Positions 40,993-49,834 are shown, counted from the first letter of the stretch. The stretch is DNA of 63,661 nt from an uncultured Eubacteriales bacterium (GCA_934597725.1 CAKTSK010000011.1:1-63661), one strand, 5' to 3'. A program made the numbers and translations. The notes: generated by a model not told the origin, from the letters alone.

Positions 40993-42597
40993 TCAGTCCT
41001 CGTCCTCGCCGCGTTCGTTGAATTCGGTCAATACCAGCTGGGGATTGTGGTCGCAGACCCATTTGATGGACCAGAAGGAGGAGAACAGGAGGAGCTTGTT
41101 GCCCTTGTAATCCTCCACCAGCTTGGTGTCGTTGCCCAGGATCAGGTCGGTCTCGTGGAACTCCACCGGCTCCTTGATCCAGCGCAGGTATTCATAGGGG
41201 AGGGTCTCCATGCGGATCTCCACGTTGTACTCGTTGCGCAGGCGGTACTGGAACACGTCAAATTGCAGGGTGCCCACCACGCCCACAATGACCTCTTCCA
41301 TGCCGGTGTAGGGGAGCTTGAAGATCTGGATGGCGCCCTCCAGGGCGATCTGCTCGGCGCCTTTCAGGAACTGCTTGCGCTTCATGGTGTCCAGCGGGCG
41401 CACCCGGGCGAAATGCTCCGGGGCAAAGGTGGGGATGGGGTCGAAGCGCAGCTTCTTGCCGGGGCTGCAAAGGGTGTCGCCGATGGAGAAGATGCCCGGG
41501 TCGAACACGCCGATGATGTCCCCGGCGTAGGCCTCCTCGATGATCTCCCGCTCAGCGGCCATGAGCTGCTGGGGCCGGGAGAGGCGGAGCTTTTTCTTGC
41601 CCTGGATGTGGTAGACCTCTTTGTCTGCGTCGAAGCGGCCGGAGCAGACCCGCAGGAAGGCGATCCGGTCCCGGTGGGCCTTGTTCATGTTGGCCTGGAT
41701 CTTGAAGACAAAGGCGGAGAAAAAGTCGTCCAGGGCGCTGACGTCTCCCTCGTTGCTGTGGCGGGGGAGGGGCGGCGTGGTCATACGCAGAAAGTCCTCC
41801 AGGAAGGGCTCCACGCCGAAGGTGGTCAGGGCCGAGCCAAAGAACACCGGCGAGAGCTTCCCGTGGCGGACCCGGTCCAGGTCAAAATCGCAGGAGGCCC
41901 CGTCCAGCAGCTCGATGTCCTCGATGAGCTGGTCCCGGCGGGCCTGGCCCAGCATGTCGGCGAGGATGGGGTCGTCCAGGTCGATCTGGGTGGAGCCGGC
42001 CTTCTTGGCGTTGGTGTTGGAGGAGAAGTGGAGGATCTCCTTCTTGCTGCGGTCATAGACCCCCAAAAAGTCTTTGCCGGAGCCGATGGGCCAGTTGACG
42101 GGGTAGGTGTCGATGCCCAGTTCCTTTTCGATCTCCTCGCACAGGTCGAAGGGGTCCCGGGTGTCCCGGTCCATCTTGTTGATGAAGGTGAAGATGGGGA
42201 TGTCCCTCATGACACAGACCTTGAACAGCTTCCGGGTCTGGGCCTCCACGCCCTTGGCCCCGTCGATGACCATGACGGCGGAGTCGGCGGCCATGAGGGT
42301 GCGGTAGGTGTCCTCGGAGAAGTCCTGGTGGCCGGGGGTGTCCAGGATGTTGATGCAGAAGCCGTCGTACTGGAACTGCAGGACCGAAGAGGTCACGGAG
42401 ATGCCTCTCTGCTTTTCGATCTCCATCCAATCGGACACGGCGGCCCGGGAGTTTTTCTTGCCCTTGACCTGGCCGGCCTGGGCGATGGCTCCGCCGTACA
42501 GCAGGAATTTTTCGGTCAGAGTGGTCTTGCCGGCGTCGGGGTGGGAGATGATGGCAAACGTCCGGCGGCGTTTGATCTCAGATTCGTATTGCGACAA
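40993..42597 (-). CDS. prfC: peptide chain release factor 3
   Basis: The 534-residue translational GTPase recycles RF1/RF2 after termination. G1 is SHPDAGKTT (about 18-26), the GTPase switch DTPGHQDF, G4 NKMDRD, and domains II-III follow in the order usual for RF3. TTG start with GAGGAGGACGATCC upstream. The promoter TTGCGA-18-TAAAAT is followed immediately by a 12-bp perfect palindrome that could be an operator. It is probably co-transcribed with udk and the PNPOx-like gene. Confidence 0.96.
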   Translation of the reverse strand: MSQYESEIKRRRTFAIISHPDAGKTTLTEKFLLYGGAIAQAGQVKGKKNSRAAVSDWMEIEKQRGISVTSSVLQFQYDGFCINILDTPGHQDFSEDTYRTLMAADSAVMVIDGAKGVEAQTRKLFKVCVMRDIPIFTFINKMDRDTRDPFDLCEEIEKELGIDTYPVNWPIGSGKDFLGVYDRSKKEILHFSSNTNAKKAGSTQIDLDDPILADMLGQARRDQLIEDIELLDGASCDFDLDRVRHGKLSPVFFGSALTTFGVEPFLEDFLRMTTPPLPRHSNEGDVSALDDFFSAFVFKIQANMNKAHRDRIAFLRVCSGRFDADKEVYHIQGKKKLRLSRPQQLMAAEREIIEEAYAGDIIGVFDPGIFSIGDTLCSPGKKLRFDPIPTFAPEHFARVRPLDTMKRKQFLKGAEQIALEGAIQIFKLPYTGMEEVIVGVVGTLQFDVFQYRLRNEYNVEIRMETLPYEYLRWIKEPVEFHETDLILGNDTKLVEDYKGNKLLLFSSFWSIKWVCDHNPQLVLTEFNERGEDED

Positions 42598-42634
42598 AGG
42601 ATCGTCCTCCTCTGGAGTAAAAAATAGATGTCAA

Positions 42635-42675
42635 TATAACATGTTATTTTAACATAGGTATTGCGTTTTTCGCAA
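42635..42675 (-). promoter_or_regulatory. prfC promoter with palindromic operator candidate
   Basis: Minus-strand TTGCGA (complement of 42670-42675), 18 bp, TAAAAT (complement of 42646-42651). The perfect palindrome ATAACATGTTAT lies at 42635-42646, over the expected transcription start. Confidence 0.7.
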
Positions 42676-42732
42676 GAGAAAAGCGAGCAACCGCAGAAAT
42701 TCTATGGGAGAGAGACGCTTGGCCGCAGCGCA

Positions 42733-42778
42733 CAAAAACTCCCCCGCCGGCAAAACGCAGTTTGCCGGCGGGGGAGTG
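42733..42778 (-). terminator. terminator of the secreted-protein gene
   Basis: CTCCCCCGCCGGCAAA / TTTGCCGGCGGGGGAG stem with a 6-nt loop; on the minus strand TTTTTG follows. It lies 20 nt downstream of the stop at 42798. Confidence 0.9.
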
Positions 42779-42797
42779 GATCACAAGGGGACTCGGT

Positions 42798-43358
42798 TTA
42801 TCCAGCAGAGTAAGAAAATACTTCGAGGATTTGTCCAGACTGTGCGTCTACAGCTACGTTGACATGAGCCTGAACAGGATCTGTTTTGCCTTGATTACCG
42901 CGGGGGACCATGATATTCTCAAAGGAAACGAGCCAGACAGGGACATTCGTGAGGGAGAGGTTGGCTTCCGGCAGGAAGGGTGTCTCGGTATCCGAGAAAG
43001 TTACCAAGGCGATATTCACCGCATCGGCGCCATCCTGGGTCATGGCCTGGACTCGTTCTAACGCTCGGGTAAGGGCATCCTGTTGAGAAATGTATGGGTC
43101 CTCTTCGTTCCCGGCAGAGGAATGATCCTCAAGAGGAGAGAGCAGGAAACCATGTTCCTTTATGGTCTCGTTGTCTGCAATGTGGGCGGTAGATGCCGTC
43201 AAAACAGCGGTCTGTCCGTTGACTTGGATCGTAGAAGACGCCACATTCTCTGTTTCTTCCTCCGCAGACAGGGCCAATGCTGACACAAAAGCACCAGAAC
43301 ACAAGAGGACAGCCACGATGACCAGGGCGTACTTCAAACGAGGGGGTGTTTTTCTCAT
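42798..43358 (-). CDS. putative secreted protein of unknown function
   Basis: The 186-residue protein has a signal peptide or anchor (residues 8-32, ALVIVAVLLCSGAFVSALAL) and an extracytoplasmic remainder with Thr/Ser/Asn-rich composition. The last third (VPVWLVSFENIMVPRGN; HVNVAVDAQSGQILEVFSYSAG) resembles a PepSY-like strand pair, though I cannot name a family. ATG follows TTGAGGTGATTTAAC. The gene and its upstream region are clearly richer in A+T and use different codons from their neighbours, which suggests relatively recent acquisition. It is a single-gene unit. Confidence 0.75.
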   Translation of the reverse strand: MRKTPPRLKYALVIVAVLLCSGAFVSALALSAEEETENVASSTIQVNGQTAVLTASTAHIADNETIKEHGFLLSPLEDHSSAGNEEDPYISQQDALTRALERVQAMTQDGADAVNIALVTFSDTETPFLPEANLSLTNVPVWLVSFENIMVPRGNQGKTDPVQAHVNVAVDAQSGQILEVFSYSAG

Positions 43359-43496
43359 GTTAAATCACCTCAACAAGTTGTATGACATGGTCCGTGCAGA
43401 AGTGGAATAGCCCGAATGTATATATGCCATTCTATTGTTAAAGTACTATATATTTGATCGAAAGTCAATGAATTATCTGTAGAAATATAACATATT
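43359..43496. other. AT-rich intergenic region
   Basis: Contains the promoter area of the secreted-protein gene (minus-strand TTGACT near 43465 with AT-rich -10 candidates about 17 bp later). No other gene is seen. Composition contrasts with the GC-rich flanks. Confidence 0.5.
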
Positions 43497-44888
43497 TTAG
43501 GGGTTGAGCGGGGGACGCTGTGCCTCTTCCTGGCGCAGGGAGTGAAAGAAATTCCGGGTCAGCAGCACCGCGACGATCATGGAGATCAGATCGGCGGCCG
43601 GGGCGGCGTAGAGGATCCCCTGCAGCCCGAAGAACCGGGGCAGGACGATGGCCAGCGGCACAAAGCACACCAGATCCCGGATGAGGGAGGAGGCGGTGGC
43701 CTTCACAGGTTTGCCCACGGCCTGGAAGAAGATGGAGCTCATCTTGACAAAGCAGGTGAAGGTGATCAGCGCCAGGAAGACGCGGAAGGTTTGAATGGCG
43801 AACTCCCAGTACAGGGGGTCGCCCTGGCCAAAGATCCCCACCACGCCCTGGGGCCAGAACTGGAAGAGCAGGGTGGCAGCTACGCCCACCACCAGCGTGA
43901 CGGCCAGGATGAGCCGGTAGGTGCCCCGGACCCGGTCGTATCGGGCCGCGCCGTAGTTGTAGCCCAGGATGGGCTGACCGCCCAGGACCACGCCCACCAC
44001 CAGATTGATGACGATGGTATAGACCTTGGTTTCGATGCTGATGACGGAGATGGGGATGTCTGGCCCATAGACCGACAGACTGCCGTAGCGGAAGAGCATG
44101 ATGTTGCACACCAGGGAGACCACCACGACGGAGATCTGGGTGATGAAGGTAGAGATGCCCAGCTGAGCCGCCCGCCCAAAGACCTGCCAGTGAGGCCGGA
44201 AGGAGGCCAGCGTGAGACGGAAGGTCTTGGGCCGCAGCAGGTAGAAGAGATTCAGCAAAAAGGAGAGCAGCTGCCCCAGCACCGTGGCCCAGGCTGCGCC
44301 CCGGATACCCCAGTGCAGCACAAAGATGAAGATCGGGTCCAGGACGATGTTGACAATGGCCCCGGCCACGGTGGCGGCCATGGCAAAGTGAGGGCTGCCG
44401 TCGGCCCGGATGACACTGTTGGTCATGTTGGAGAGCATATACAGGGGAAAGACCCAGAGGAGAATGGTAAAGTATTCCTGGGCCATGGGCAGGGTGGCGT
44501 CGGAAGCGCCGAACAGCCGCAGCAGAGGCTCCTGCCAGAACAGACAGCTAGCCGCCAGCAGAACGCCCAGCACAAAGAGGACGGTGATGCCGCTGCCCAC
44601 GCATTGGTGGGCGCTTTGGTTGTCGCCCCTGCCCTGGCAAAGGCTGAGGTAGGCGGCGGAGCCATCCCCCACGCACCAGGCAAAGGCCATGGCCAGCATG
44701 ATCAGCGGAAAGACCACGCCGGTGGCGGCGTTGCCCAGGTATCCCAGCTCGCTGTTGCCGATGAAGATCTGATCCACGATGTTGTACAGCGCGCTGACCA
44801 GCAGGGAAAAGACGCAGGGCAGAGAGAAGGAGAGCAGCAGCTTGCCCAGCTTCTCCTGACCAAGATAAGTGTTTTGCTCCAAAGACAT
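43497..44888 (-). CDS. MATE family efflux transporter
   Basis: The 463-residue multidrug-exporter homologue has 12 hydrophobic segments. The opening LLLSFSLPCVFSLLVSALYN, then VDQIFIGN, is the canonical MATE helix 1-2 region, as is the repeat in the second half (FITQISVVVVSLVCNIMLFR). ATG 44888 follows CAGGAGGTCTTTT; the open frame extending to 45017 crosses the leader hairpin and promoter and is rejected. It is closer to the clostridial DinF/NorM-like class than the MATE protein at 2.4 kb is. It is preceded by a roughly 115-nt leader with a stable hairpin. Confidence 0.93.
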   Translation of the reverse strand: MSLEQNTYLGQEKLGKLLLSFSLPCVFSLLVSALYNIVDQIFIGNSELGYLGNAATGVVFPLIMLAMAFAWCVGDGSAAYLSLCQGRGDNQSAHQCVGSGITVLFVLGVLLAASCLFWQEPLLRLFGASDATLPMAQEYFTILLWVFPLYMLSNMTNSVIRADGSPHFAMAATVAGAIVNIVLDPIFIFVLHWGIRGAAWATVLGQLLSFLLNLFYLLRPKTFRLTLASFRPHWQVFGRAAQLGISTFITQISVVVVSLVCNIMLFRYGSLSVYGPDIPISVISIETKVYTIVINLVVGVVLGGQPILGYNYGAARYDRVRGTYRLILAVTLVVGVAATLLFQFWPQGVVGIFGQGDPLYWEFAIQTFRVFLALITFTCFVKMSSIFFQAVGKPVKATASSLIRDLVCFVPLAIVLPRFFGLQGILYAAPAADLISMIVAVLLTRNFFHSLRQEEAQRPPLNP

Positions 44889-44957
44889 AAAAGACCTCCT
44901 GAAATTCCTTTTGGAGGCTTTGGACTCGGAAAAACCACCACAAAACCGGCAGAGAGA

Positions 44958-44992
44958 AAGTGCGTAGAATGAAGATTCTACGCACTTTTTTT
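44958..44992. promoter_or_regulatory. hairpin in the leader of the second MATE gene
   Basis: AAGTGCGTAGAAT / ATTCTACGCACTT stem with a 4-nt loop. The plus-strand side is followed by a T-run, so it is a good terminator in the plus direction. In the MATE direction it lies within the transcribed leader, about 70 nt before the start codon. Confidence 0.7.
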
Positions 44993-45007
44993 CTGGTGAA
45001 CGAGGAT

Positions 45008-45036
45008 ACGATAGCACGAGCGGGGGAAAAAGTCAA
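45008..45036 (-). promoter_or_regulatory. promoter of the second MATE gene
   Basis: Minus-strand TTGACT (complement of 45031-45036), 17-bp spacer, TATCGT (complement of 45008-45013), directly at the 3' end of the preceding gene. Confidence 0.7.
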
Positions 45037-45039
45037 GGG

Positions 45040-46362
45040 TCACTCGGCGGGCGTGTCGGTGTTCTCCGGCTGACGGGAGACCAACGCCTCCACCAGGCGG
45101 TGCTGGCGGATGAGGGTCGCCTGGATATGCAGCTGGTCGGTGTCCAGGGAGAGGATGCGCCCATCCGGGGGGATGGAGCCGTACAGACCAAAGACATAGC
45201 CGCCGAAGGTGTCGTATTCCTCCAGCGGGAGCGATACGCCCAGGGCCAGGGCCACGTCGTCCAGCGGGGCCGCGCCCTGGATGCGCCAGGTGTTGGGCTC
45301 CAGGGGCTGGATGTCCTCCGGTTCGCCCTCCTGCTGGATCTCGCCCACCAGCTGTTCCAGCAGGTCCTTGATGGTCACCACGCCCAGCAGGCCGCCGTAT
45401 TCGTCCAGGACCACGGCGTAATAGGTCCGTCGCTGCTTCATCTGCCGGAAGAGAACGTCGGCCTTGACGGTTTCCGGGACGAAGAAGGCGGGCTTGACGA
45501 CGGTTTTCAGGATCTCCTGCTGGCTGTGGTCCTGCAAGCGGAAAAATTCCCGGGTGTCCAGCACCCCGATGACCTGATCCACGGTCCCGTCGCAGACGGG
45601 ATAGCGGGTGTGGCCGGTGCGGAAGATGACCTGTTTCCACTCCTCCACGCTCTGGTTGGTCCACAGCAGGTCCAGCTCTGTGCGGTGGGTGGCGAACTCT
45701 CCCACGGTCAGGTCGTCGAACTCGAATACATTTTGGATGAACTCTTTGGTGGAGGACCCGAAGACGCCCTTTTCGCTGCCCCGGTCCACCATCATCTTGA
45801 TCTCTTCCTCGCTGACCTCCTCCTCGTCGGTGTTGGGGTCGATCCCCAGCAGACGGAGAATGCCGTTGGTGGAGGCGGTGAGTACCGTGACCACCGGGGC
45901 GAAGAGGGTGGAAATGGCGGTGATCAGGCCGGACAGGCCCAGGGCCAGAGACTCGGCCTTTTTCATGGCCAGCCGTTTCGGCACCAGCTCGCCGAAGACC
46001 AGGGTGAAGTAGGACAGCAGCAGCGTGATCAGGATGACAGCGATCTTGTCCAGGGTCGCCGCCGGGATGGGCACGCCGGCTGTCAGCAGGGCATCCACCA
46101 GCGGATCGGAAAAGTTATCCGCCGCAAAGGCGCTGCCCAGAAAGCCCGACAGGGTAATGGCGATCTGGATGGTGGCCAGAAAGCGGGCCGGACGGCTGGT
46201 GAGCCGGGCCAGCCGCTGGGCGGCCTTGTTTCCCTGGGCGACCAGTTGGGCGAGTTTGTTGTCGTTGATGGAGATCACAGCGATCTCCGCGCAGGCGAAG
46301 ACGGCATTGAGCGCGATCAGAACGATCTGGAGCACAATGGGCCATAGGAATGGGTCCTGCAT
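45040..46362 (-). CDS. CNNM/CorC-HlyC family membrane protein
   Basis: The 440-residue protein has a DUF21/CNNM membrane domain (about 1-195), with the family motif SGFLGSAFAADNF and FGELVPKRLAM, then a pair of CBS domains (about 205-335; VFEFDDLTVGEFATHRTEL, YAVVLDEYGGLLGVVTIKDL) and a C-terminal CorC_HlyC transporter-associated domain (about 350-430). The family transports or regulates Mg2+ or other divalent ions with nucleotide binding at the CBS pair. ATG follows GGAGGAGAATCTC, and a strong sigma-A promoter lies about 90 nt upstream. The old name hemolysin does not describe its function. Confidence 0.93.
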   Translation of the reverse strand: MQDPFLWPIVLQIVLIALNAVFACAEIAVISINDNKLAQLVAQGNKAAQRLARLTSRPARFLATIQIAITLSGFLGSAFAADNFSDPLVDALLTAGVPIPAATLDKIAVILITLLLSYFTLVFGELVPKRLAMKKAESLALGLSGLITAISTLFAPVVTVLTASTNGILRLLGIDPNTDEEEVSEEEIKMMVDRGSEKGVFGSSTKEFIQNVFEFDDLTVGEFATHRTELDLLWTNQSVEEWKQVIFRTGHTRYPVCDGTVDQVIGVLDTREFFRLQDHSQQEILKTVVKPAFFVPETVKADVLFRQMKQRRTYYAVVLDEYGGLLGVVTIKDLLEQLVGEIQQEGEPEDIQPLEPNTWRIQGAAPLDDVALALGVSLPLEEYDTFGGYVFGLYGSIPPDGRILSLDTDQLHIQATLIRQHRLVEALVSRQPENTDTPAE

Positions 46363-46449
46363 GATTGAGATTCTCCTCCTAAGTCGGTTGGGGCAAAGCC
46401 CGTTTTTTCTGGGCAGGAGGCAGAACGTCCCGCCCTTCTTATGGTACGG

Positions 46450-46478
46450 ATTATACTATGCTGGTGTCCTGGGGTCAA
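46450..46478 (-). promoter_or_regulatory. sigma-A promoter of the CNNM/CBS gene
   Basis: Minus-strand TTGACC (complement of 46473-46478), 17-bp spacer, TATAAT (complement of 46450-46455). Confidence 0.85.
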
Positions 46479-46523
46479 GGAGGGAACGGGAAGATTTCTG
46501 GAAAAGACAGGAAGCCGGGACGG

Positions 46524-47276
46524 TCAAGGAAGATCCGCCCGCAGCTCGGGCAGCGTCTCCCGAATGCGTTGGGGCAGAGGAGGCGGGCGACGGCGGAGTG
46601 CGCTGCGCGCGGGGATGGCGGCGGCTTGATAGCACTGCTGCCAGAGAGCTTGGCACTGGCGCTCTGCTTGGCTGGGGTCGGCCAGATCCAGGCGGTCCAG
46701 CGGGCGCAGCTTCCATTTGTGTCCGGTGTAGAGCAGGGCCTGCCGGTGGGTCCGGTCGTGGAGCAGAAAGGTCTCCTCCGGCAAGCGGCGGCAGAAATGT
46801 GGGCGCAGGAGGGGGAGGACCTGGTTTTCGGGGGTGATCTGCCCCACAAGCACGCCGTGATAGTCGGCAAAGCGGACAAACCCCTTGTATTGCCGTGCCT
46901 CGTGGACCAGGCGGCGGACCGCCCGGACCAGGATCAGGAGCCGGTCGTCGGTGAGGTCCTGGGGCAGCGCCCGGCAGAAGGCCAGGTAGAGGGCGTCGAA
47001 GATGTGCCGCTCCCGCTGGGGCAGGCAGGTGAGGAAGCTGTAGGTCACCAGCCGCCGGAAGGACCGGCTGACCTGGGCCTCCAACGCCTCATAGACGTTC
47101 CCGGCCAGCGCCGGGTCGGTGGGGATCTCCAACAGAGGATAGAGGGAGCTTTGGCGGTCACAGGGCGTGAGAAAGTAAAAGGGGTAGACCTTCTGGCGAA
47201 AACTCTCCCCCACACAGGTGAGAAAGCCCGCAAAGGAACCGTCATAGAGCAGGGTGCGCTGGGGCCAGGTCGACAT
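46524..47276 (-). CDS. TIGR03915-type DNA metabolism protein
   Basis: The 250-residue protein begins LLYDGSFAGFLTCV and contains RPHFCRRLPEETFLLHDRTHRQALLY and LLPLLRPHF, which fits the TIGR03915 family encoded together with the TIGR03916 radical SAM protein. The biochemical role is unknown; the pair has been annotated as SAM-linked DNA modification or repair. Its ATG lies 35 nt inside the radical SAM gene, so the two are tightly coupled. The family assignment rests on the motif memory and the partner. Confidence 0.85.
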   Translation of the reverse strand: MSTWPQRTLLYDGSFAGFLTCVGESFRQKVYPFYFLTPCDRQSSLYPLLEIPTDPALAGNVYEALEAQVSRSFRRLVTYSFLTCLPQRERHIFDALYLAFCRALPQDLTDDRLLILVRAVRRLVHEARQYKGFVRFADYHGVLVGQITPENQVLPLLRPHFCRRLPEETFLLHDRTHRQALLYTGHKWKLRPLDRLDLADPSQAERQCQALWQQCYQAAAIPARSALRRRPPPLPQRIRETLPELRADLP

Positions 47277-48540
47277 AGCGGTCCTCCTTTCCGGCAGAGA
47301 ACAGGGAAAGCTGGGGATAGTGGGGCGCCAGCGCAGGGGCCTCCAGCGCCGTCAGCGCCCGTCGGACCCCTTCCGGCCGGACCCGGAGGGCGGGGGACAT
47401 CCGGCCGCCGCAGGTGATAAAATACTGGGCCCGTTTGAGGACCACCCCCAGTTTTTTCAGGGCATCCTGGTCCAGCTGCCGCCAGCGGCGGGCGGCAAGG
47501 ATGCGCCGGGCGCTGGTCACCCCGATCCCCGGCACCCGGAGCAGGGTGTGATAGTCGGCGGTGTTTACCTCGACGGGAAACTGCTCCCAGTGGCGCAACG
47601 CCCAGGCGGTCTTGGGGTCCAGCTCCCGGGACAGATCAGGAGTGTCCGGGGAAAAAAGCTCGTCGGCCCGGAATTGATAGAACCGCAGCAACCAGTCGGC
47701 CTGGTACAGGCGGTGTTCCCGCAGCAGCGGGGGCTGAAAGGTCTGGGGAGAGGGGAGGAGAGGGCTGCTGCCCACGGGGACATAGGCGGAGAAATAGACC
47801 CGTTTCAGGGAGAAGGTACGGTACATCCCCTCGGTCAGGGAGAGGATCTGCCGGTCGGTCTCCTGGGAGGCCCCCACGATCATCTGGGTGGTCTGGCCTG
47901 CCGGCGCGAAGGCGGGGGCGTGGCGGAATTTTTCCTGCTCCTCTCTGGCCTGCCGGATGCCGTCCCGGATCTGTGCCATGGGATGCAGGATCGCCTGCTC
48001 GCTCTTGTCCGGGGCCAGGAGGGCCAGGCTCCGGGCGGAGGGCAGCTCGACGTTGATGGACAGCCGGTCGGTCAGCTGGCCCAACCGGGCAGTGAGGGCG
48101 GGGTCTGCCCCGGGAATGGCCTTGGCGTGGAGGTAGCCGGAGAAGCCGTAGGTCTCCCGGAGCAGAGACAGGGTGCGGATCATCCGCTCGGTGGTGTAGT
48201 CCGGGTCCCGGACGACGGCGGAGCTGAGAAACAGCCCCTCGATGTAGTTGCGCCGGTAGAACTCCATGGTCAGCTCGGCCAGCTCCCGCGGGGTGAAGGA
48301 AGCCCGGGGCAGGTCGTTGGAGGAGCGGTTGAGGCAGTATTGGCAGTCGTAGGCGCACTGGTTGCTCAGGAGAACTTTCAGCAGGGAGATGCACCGGCCG
48401 TCGGCGGAGAAGCTGTGGCAGCATCCGGCGGCAAGGGTGCTGCCCAGCCGGTCCCCCTGGCGGCGGCTGCCGCTGGAGGAGCAGGAGACGTCATAGCGGG
48501 CGGCGGCGGTGAGGATGGTGAGTTTTTCTGCGGTGGTCAT
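47242..48540 (-). CDS. putative DNA modification/repair radical SAM protein (TIGR03916)
   Basis: The 432-residue radical SAM enzyme has the 4Fe-4S motif CAYDCQYCLN (CX3CX2C) at about residues 58-67. A helix-hairpin-helix DNA-binding motif lies near the C-terminus (LLRVPGIGVTSARRILAARR, about 337-356). The combination points to action on nucleic acid. It is co-expressed with the TIGR03915 partner downstream. The promoter carries a TATAAT box and, at the expected transcription start, a sequence matching 12 of 14 positions of the Bacillota LexA box, so damage induction is likely. ATG follows CTTCAGGAGGGCGTTCCCC. Confidence 0.9.
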   Translation of the reverse strand: MTTAEKLTILTAAARYDVSCSSSGSRRQGDRLGSTLAAGCCHSFSADGRCISLLKVLLSNQCAYDCQYCLNRSSNDLPRASFTPRELAELTMEFYRRNYIEGLFLSSAVVRDPDYTTERMIRTLSLLRETYGFSGYLHAKAIPGADPALTARLGQLTDRLSINVELPSARSLALLAPDKSEQAILHPMAQIRDGIRQAREEQEKFRHAPAFAPAGQTTQMIVGASQETDRQILSLTEGMYRTFSLKRVYFSAYVPVGSSPLLPSPQTFQPPLLREHRLYQADWLLRFYQFRADELFSPDTPDLSRELDPKTAWALRHWEQFPVEVNTADYHTLLRVPGIGVTSARRILAARRWRQLDQDALKKLGVVLKRAQYFITCGGRMSPALRVRPEGVRRALTALEAPALAPHYPQLSLFSAGKEDRYVDLAPAHPAL

Positions 48541-48567
48541 GGGGAACGCCCTCCTGAAGGATGAACT

Positions 48568-48604
48568 CGAACGAATGTGCTATCATTATACCGGGTCGTC
48601 CCGG
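48568..48604 (-). promoter_or_regulatory. promoter of the DNA-repair pair with LexA-like box and palindrome
   Basis: Minus-strand TATAAT (complement of 48585-48590). CGAACGAATGTGCT at 48568-48581 matches the consensus CGAACRNRYGTTYC except at two positions and sits over the probable start of transcription. A palindrome CCGGGTCGTCCCGG (48591-48604) lies between the -10 and the poor -35. Confidence 0.6.
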
Positions 48605-48611
48605 AACAGAA

Positions 48612-48640
48612 AAGCGCCGGAGGACATTTCCTCCGGCGCG
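48612..48640 (-). terminator. terminator of the old-yellow-enzyme gene
   Basis: GCGCCGGAGGA / TCCTCCGGCGC stem with a short loop; on the minus strand TTTTCT follows. Confidence 0.85.
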
Positions 48641-48661
48641 AAGTCCCAAAAAAGGGACAGC

Positions 48662-49759
48662 TCAGTTGTTGGCAAAGGCGGCGGGGATCTCGTGCTTGAC
48701 GCAGCGGCGGCCCTCCTTGGCCCAGATGTTGCCCAGGCACTTGGTGCAGCCCACGCAGGGGGAGTCCTCGCCCTGCTCCAGGTGGCGCAGGAAATCGGGC
48801 TGGCAGATGAAGGGGCGGGAAGCGGCCACAAAGTCGATGCCCGCGTCCAGGATCTGATCCACCGTCTCGGGGCCGCGCACGCCGCCCACCAGGATCAGGG
48901 GCAGGGAGACCTCCTTGCGGATGGCGGTGGCCCGGTCCAGGTAGAAGGTGGGGACCTTCTTCTTGCCCATGCCGATCCAGTTGTAGCCGGACAGCTCGAT
49001 GGCGTCGGCCCCCAGGGCCTGGAACTGGCGGCAGAAGTAGAGAATGTCCTGGGCATAGGCCTCGTCGGCCTCGCCGGCGCAGTTGGTGTTGACCTTGATG
49101 AGGACGGGGTAGTCCTTGCCCACGGCCTCGCGGATGGCGGTGAGACATTCGCCCACGAAACGGAAGCGGTTCTCGGCGCTGCCGCCGTAGTCGTCGGTCC
49201 GCAGGTTGGTGTTGGGGTCCAGGAACTGGCTGAGCAGGTAGCCGTGGGCGCAGTGGAGCTGGATGCCGTCAAAGCCCAGATCCTTGGCGGCCTGGGCGGC
49301 GTTGACGAAGTCGTCGCGGATCTTGTCCATGTCGGCCCGGGTCAGCTCGGTGGTCTCCATCTCGTTGGCGCCTTTCATGCCGCCGGAGGGGGCCAGGAGC
49401 TTGCCGCCGGCCACATGCTTTTCGGGCATGTAGACGTTCAGCCCGGCGTGCATGAGCTGGAGGATCAGCCGGCCGCCGGCCTCGTGGACGGCGTCCAGCA
49501 CTTCCTTCTGGCTGGCCCGCTGTTCCTCGGTGGCGAAGCCCACCTGGATGCCGGTGGAGCGGGCTTCGGGGGAGATGTAGCTGTAGGCGGTGATGATGGC
49601 GCCGGTCCCGGCGGCGGCGATCTGGCGGTAAAGCTCCACCTGCTGGGCGTCACAGGTGCCGTCCCGGTGCCCGAAGGGGTCCTGGGTGGCGGAGCGGATG
49701 AGCCGGTTGGGCAGGGTCAGGGTACCGATCTGACCGGGGGTGAAGAGTTTGGAAGCCAT
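48662..49759 (-). CDS. NADH:flavin oxidoreductase (old yellow enzyme family)
   Basis: The 365-residue FMN TIM-barrel protein has the N-terminal flavin-binding LPNRLIRSATQDPFGHRDG, then QLMHAGLN, FDGIQLHCAHGYLLSQFLDP and a C-terminal CVGCTKCLGN that resembles the cluster-binding loop of the 2,4-dienoyl-CoA reductase branch. It stops at the barrel, lacking the FAD domain of that enzyme, so it is a stand-alone ene-reductase-like protein. ATG follows AAAGGAGACGACCC. It has a strong promoter (TTGTCT-17-TATAAT) and its own terminator. The substrate is unknown. Confidence 0.92.
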   Translation of the reverse strand: MASKLFTPGQIGTLTLPNRLIRSATQDPFGHRDGTCDAQQVELYRQIAAAGTGAIITAYSYISPEARSTGIQVGFATEEQRASQKEVLDAVHEAGGRLILQLMHAGLNVYMPEKHVAGGKLLAPSGGMKGANEMETTELTRADMDKIRDDFVNAAQAAKDLGFDGIQLHCAHGYLLSQFLDPNTNLRTDDYGGSAENRFRFVGECLTAIREAVGKDYPVLIKVNTNCAGEADEAYAQDILYFCRQFQALGADAIELSGYNWIGMGKKKVPTFYLDRATAIRKEVSLPLILVGGVRGPETVDQILDAGIDFVAASRPFICQPDFLRHLEQGEDSPCVGCTKCLGNIWAKEGRRCVKHEIPAAFANN

Positions 49760-49834
49760 GGGTCGTCTCCTTTGTCAAGTGATGGGATGATCAGAATAGA
49801 AAATCTGGGGGAAGCCCCCAGAAGATACGGTTCC

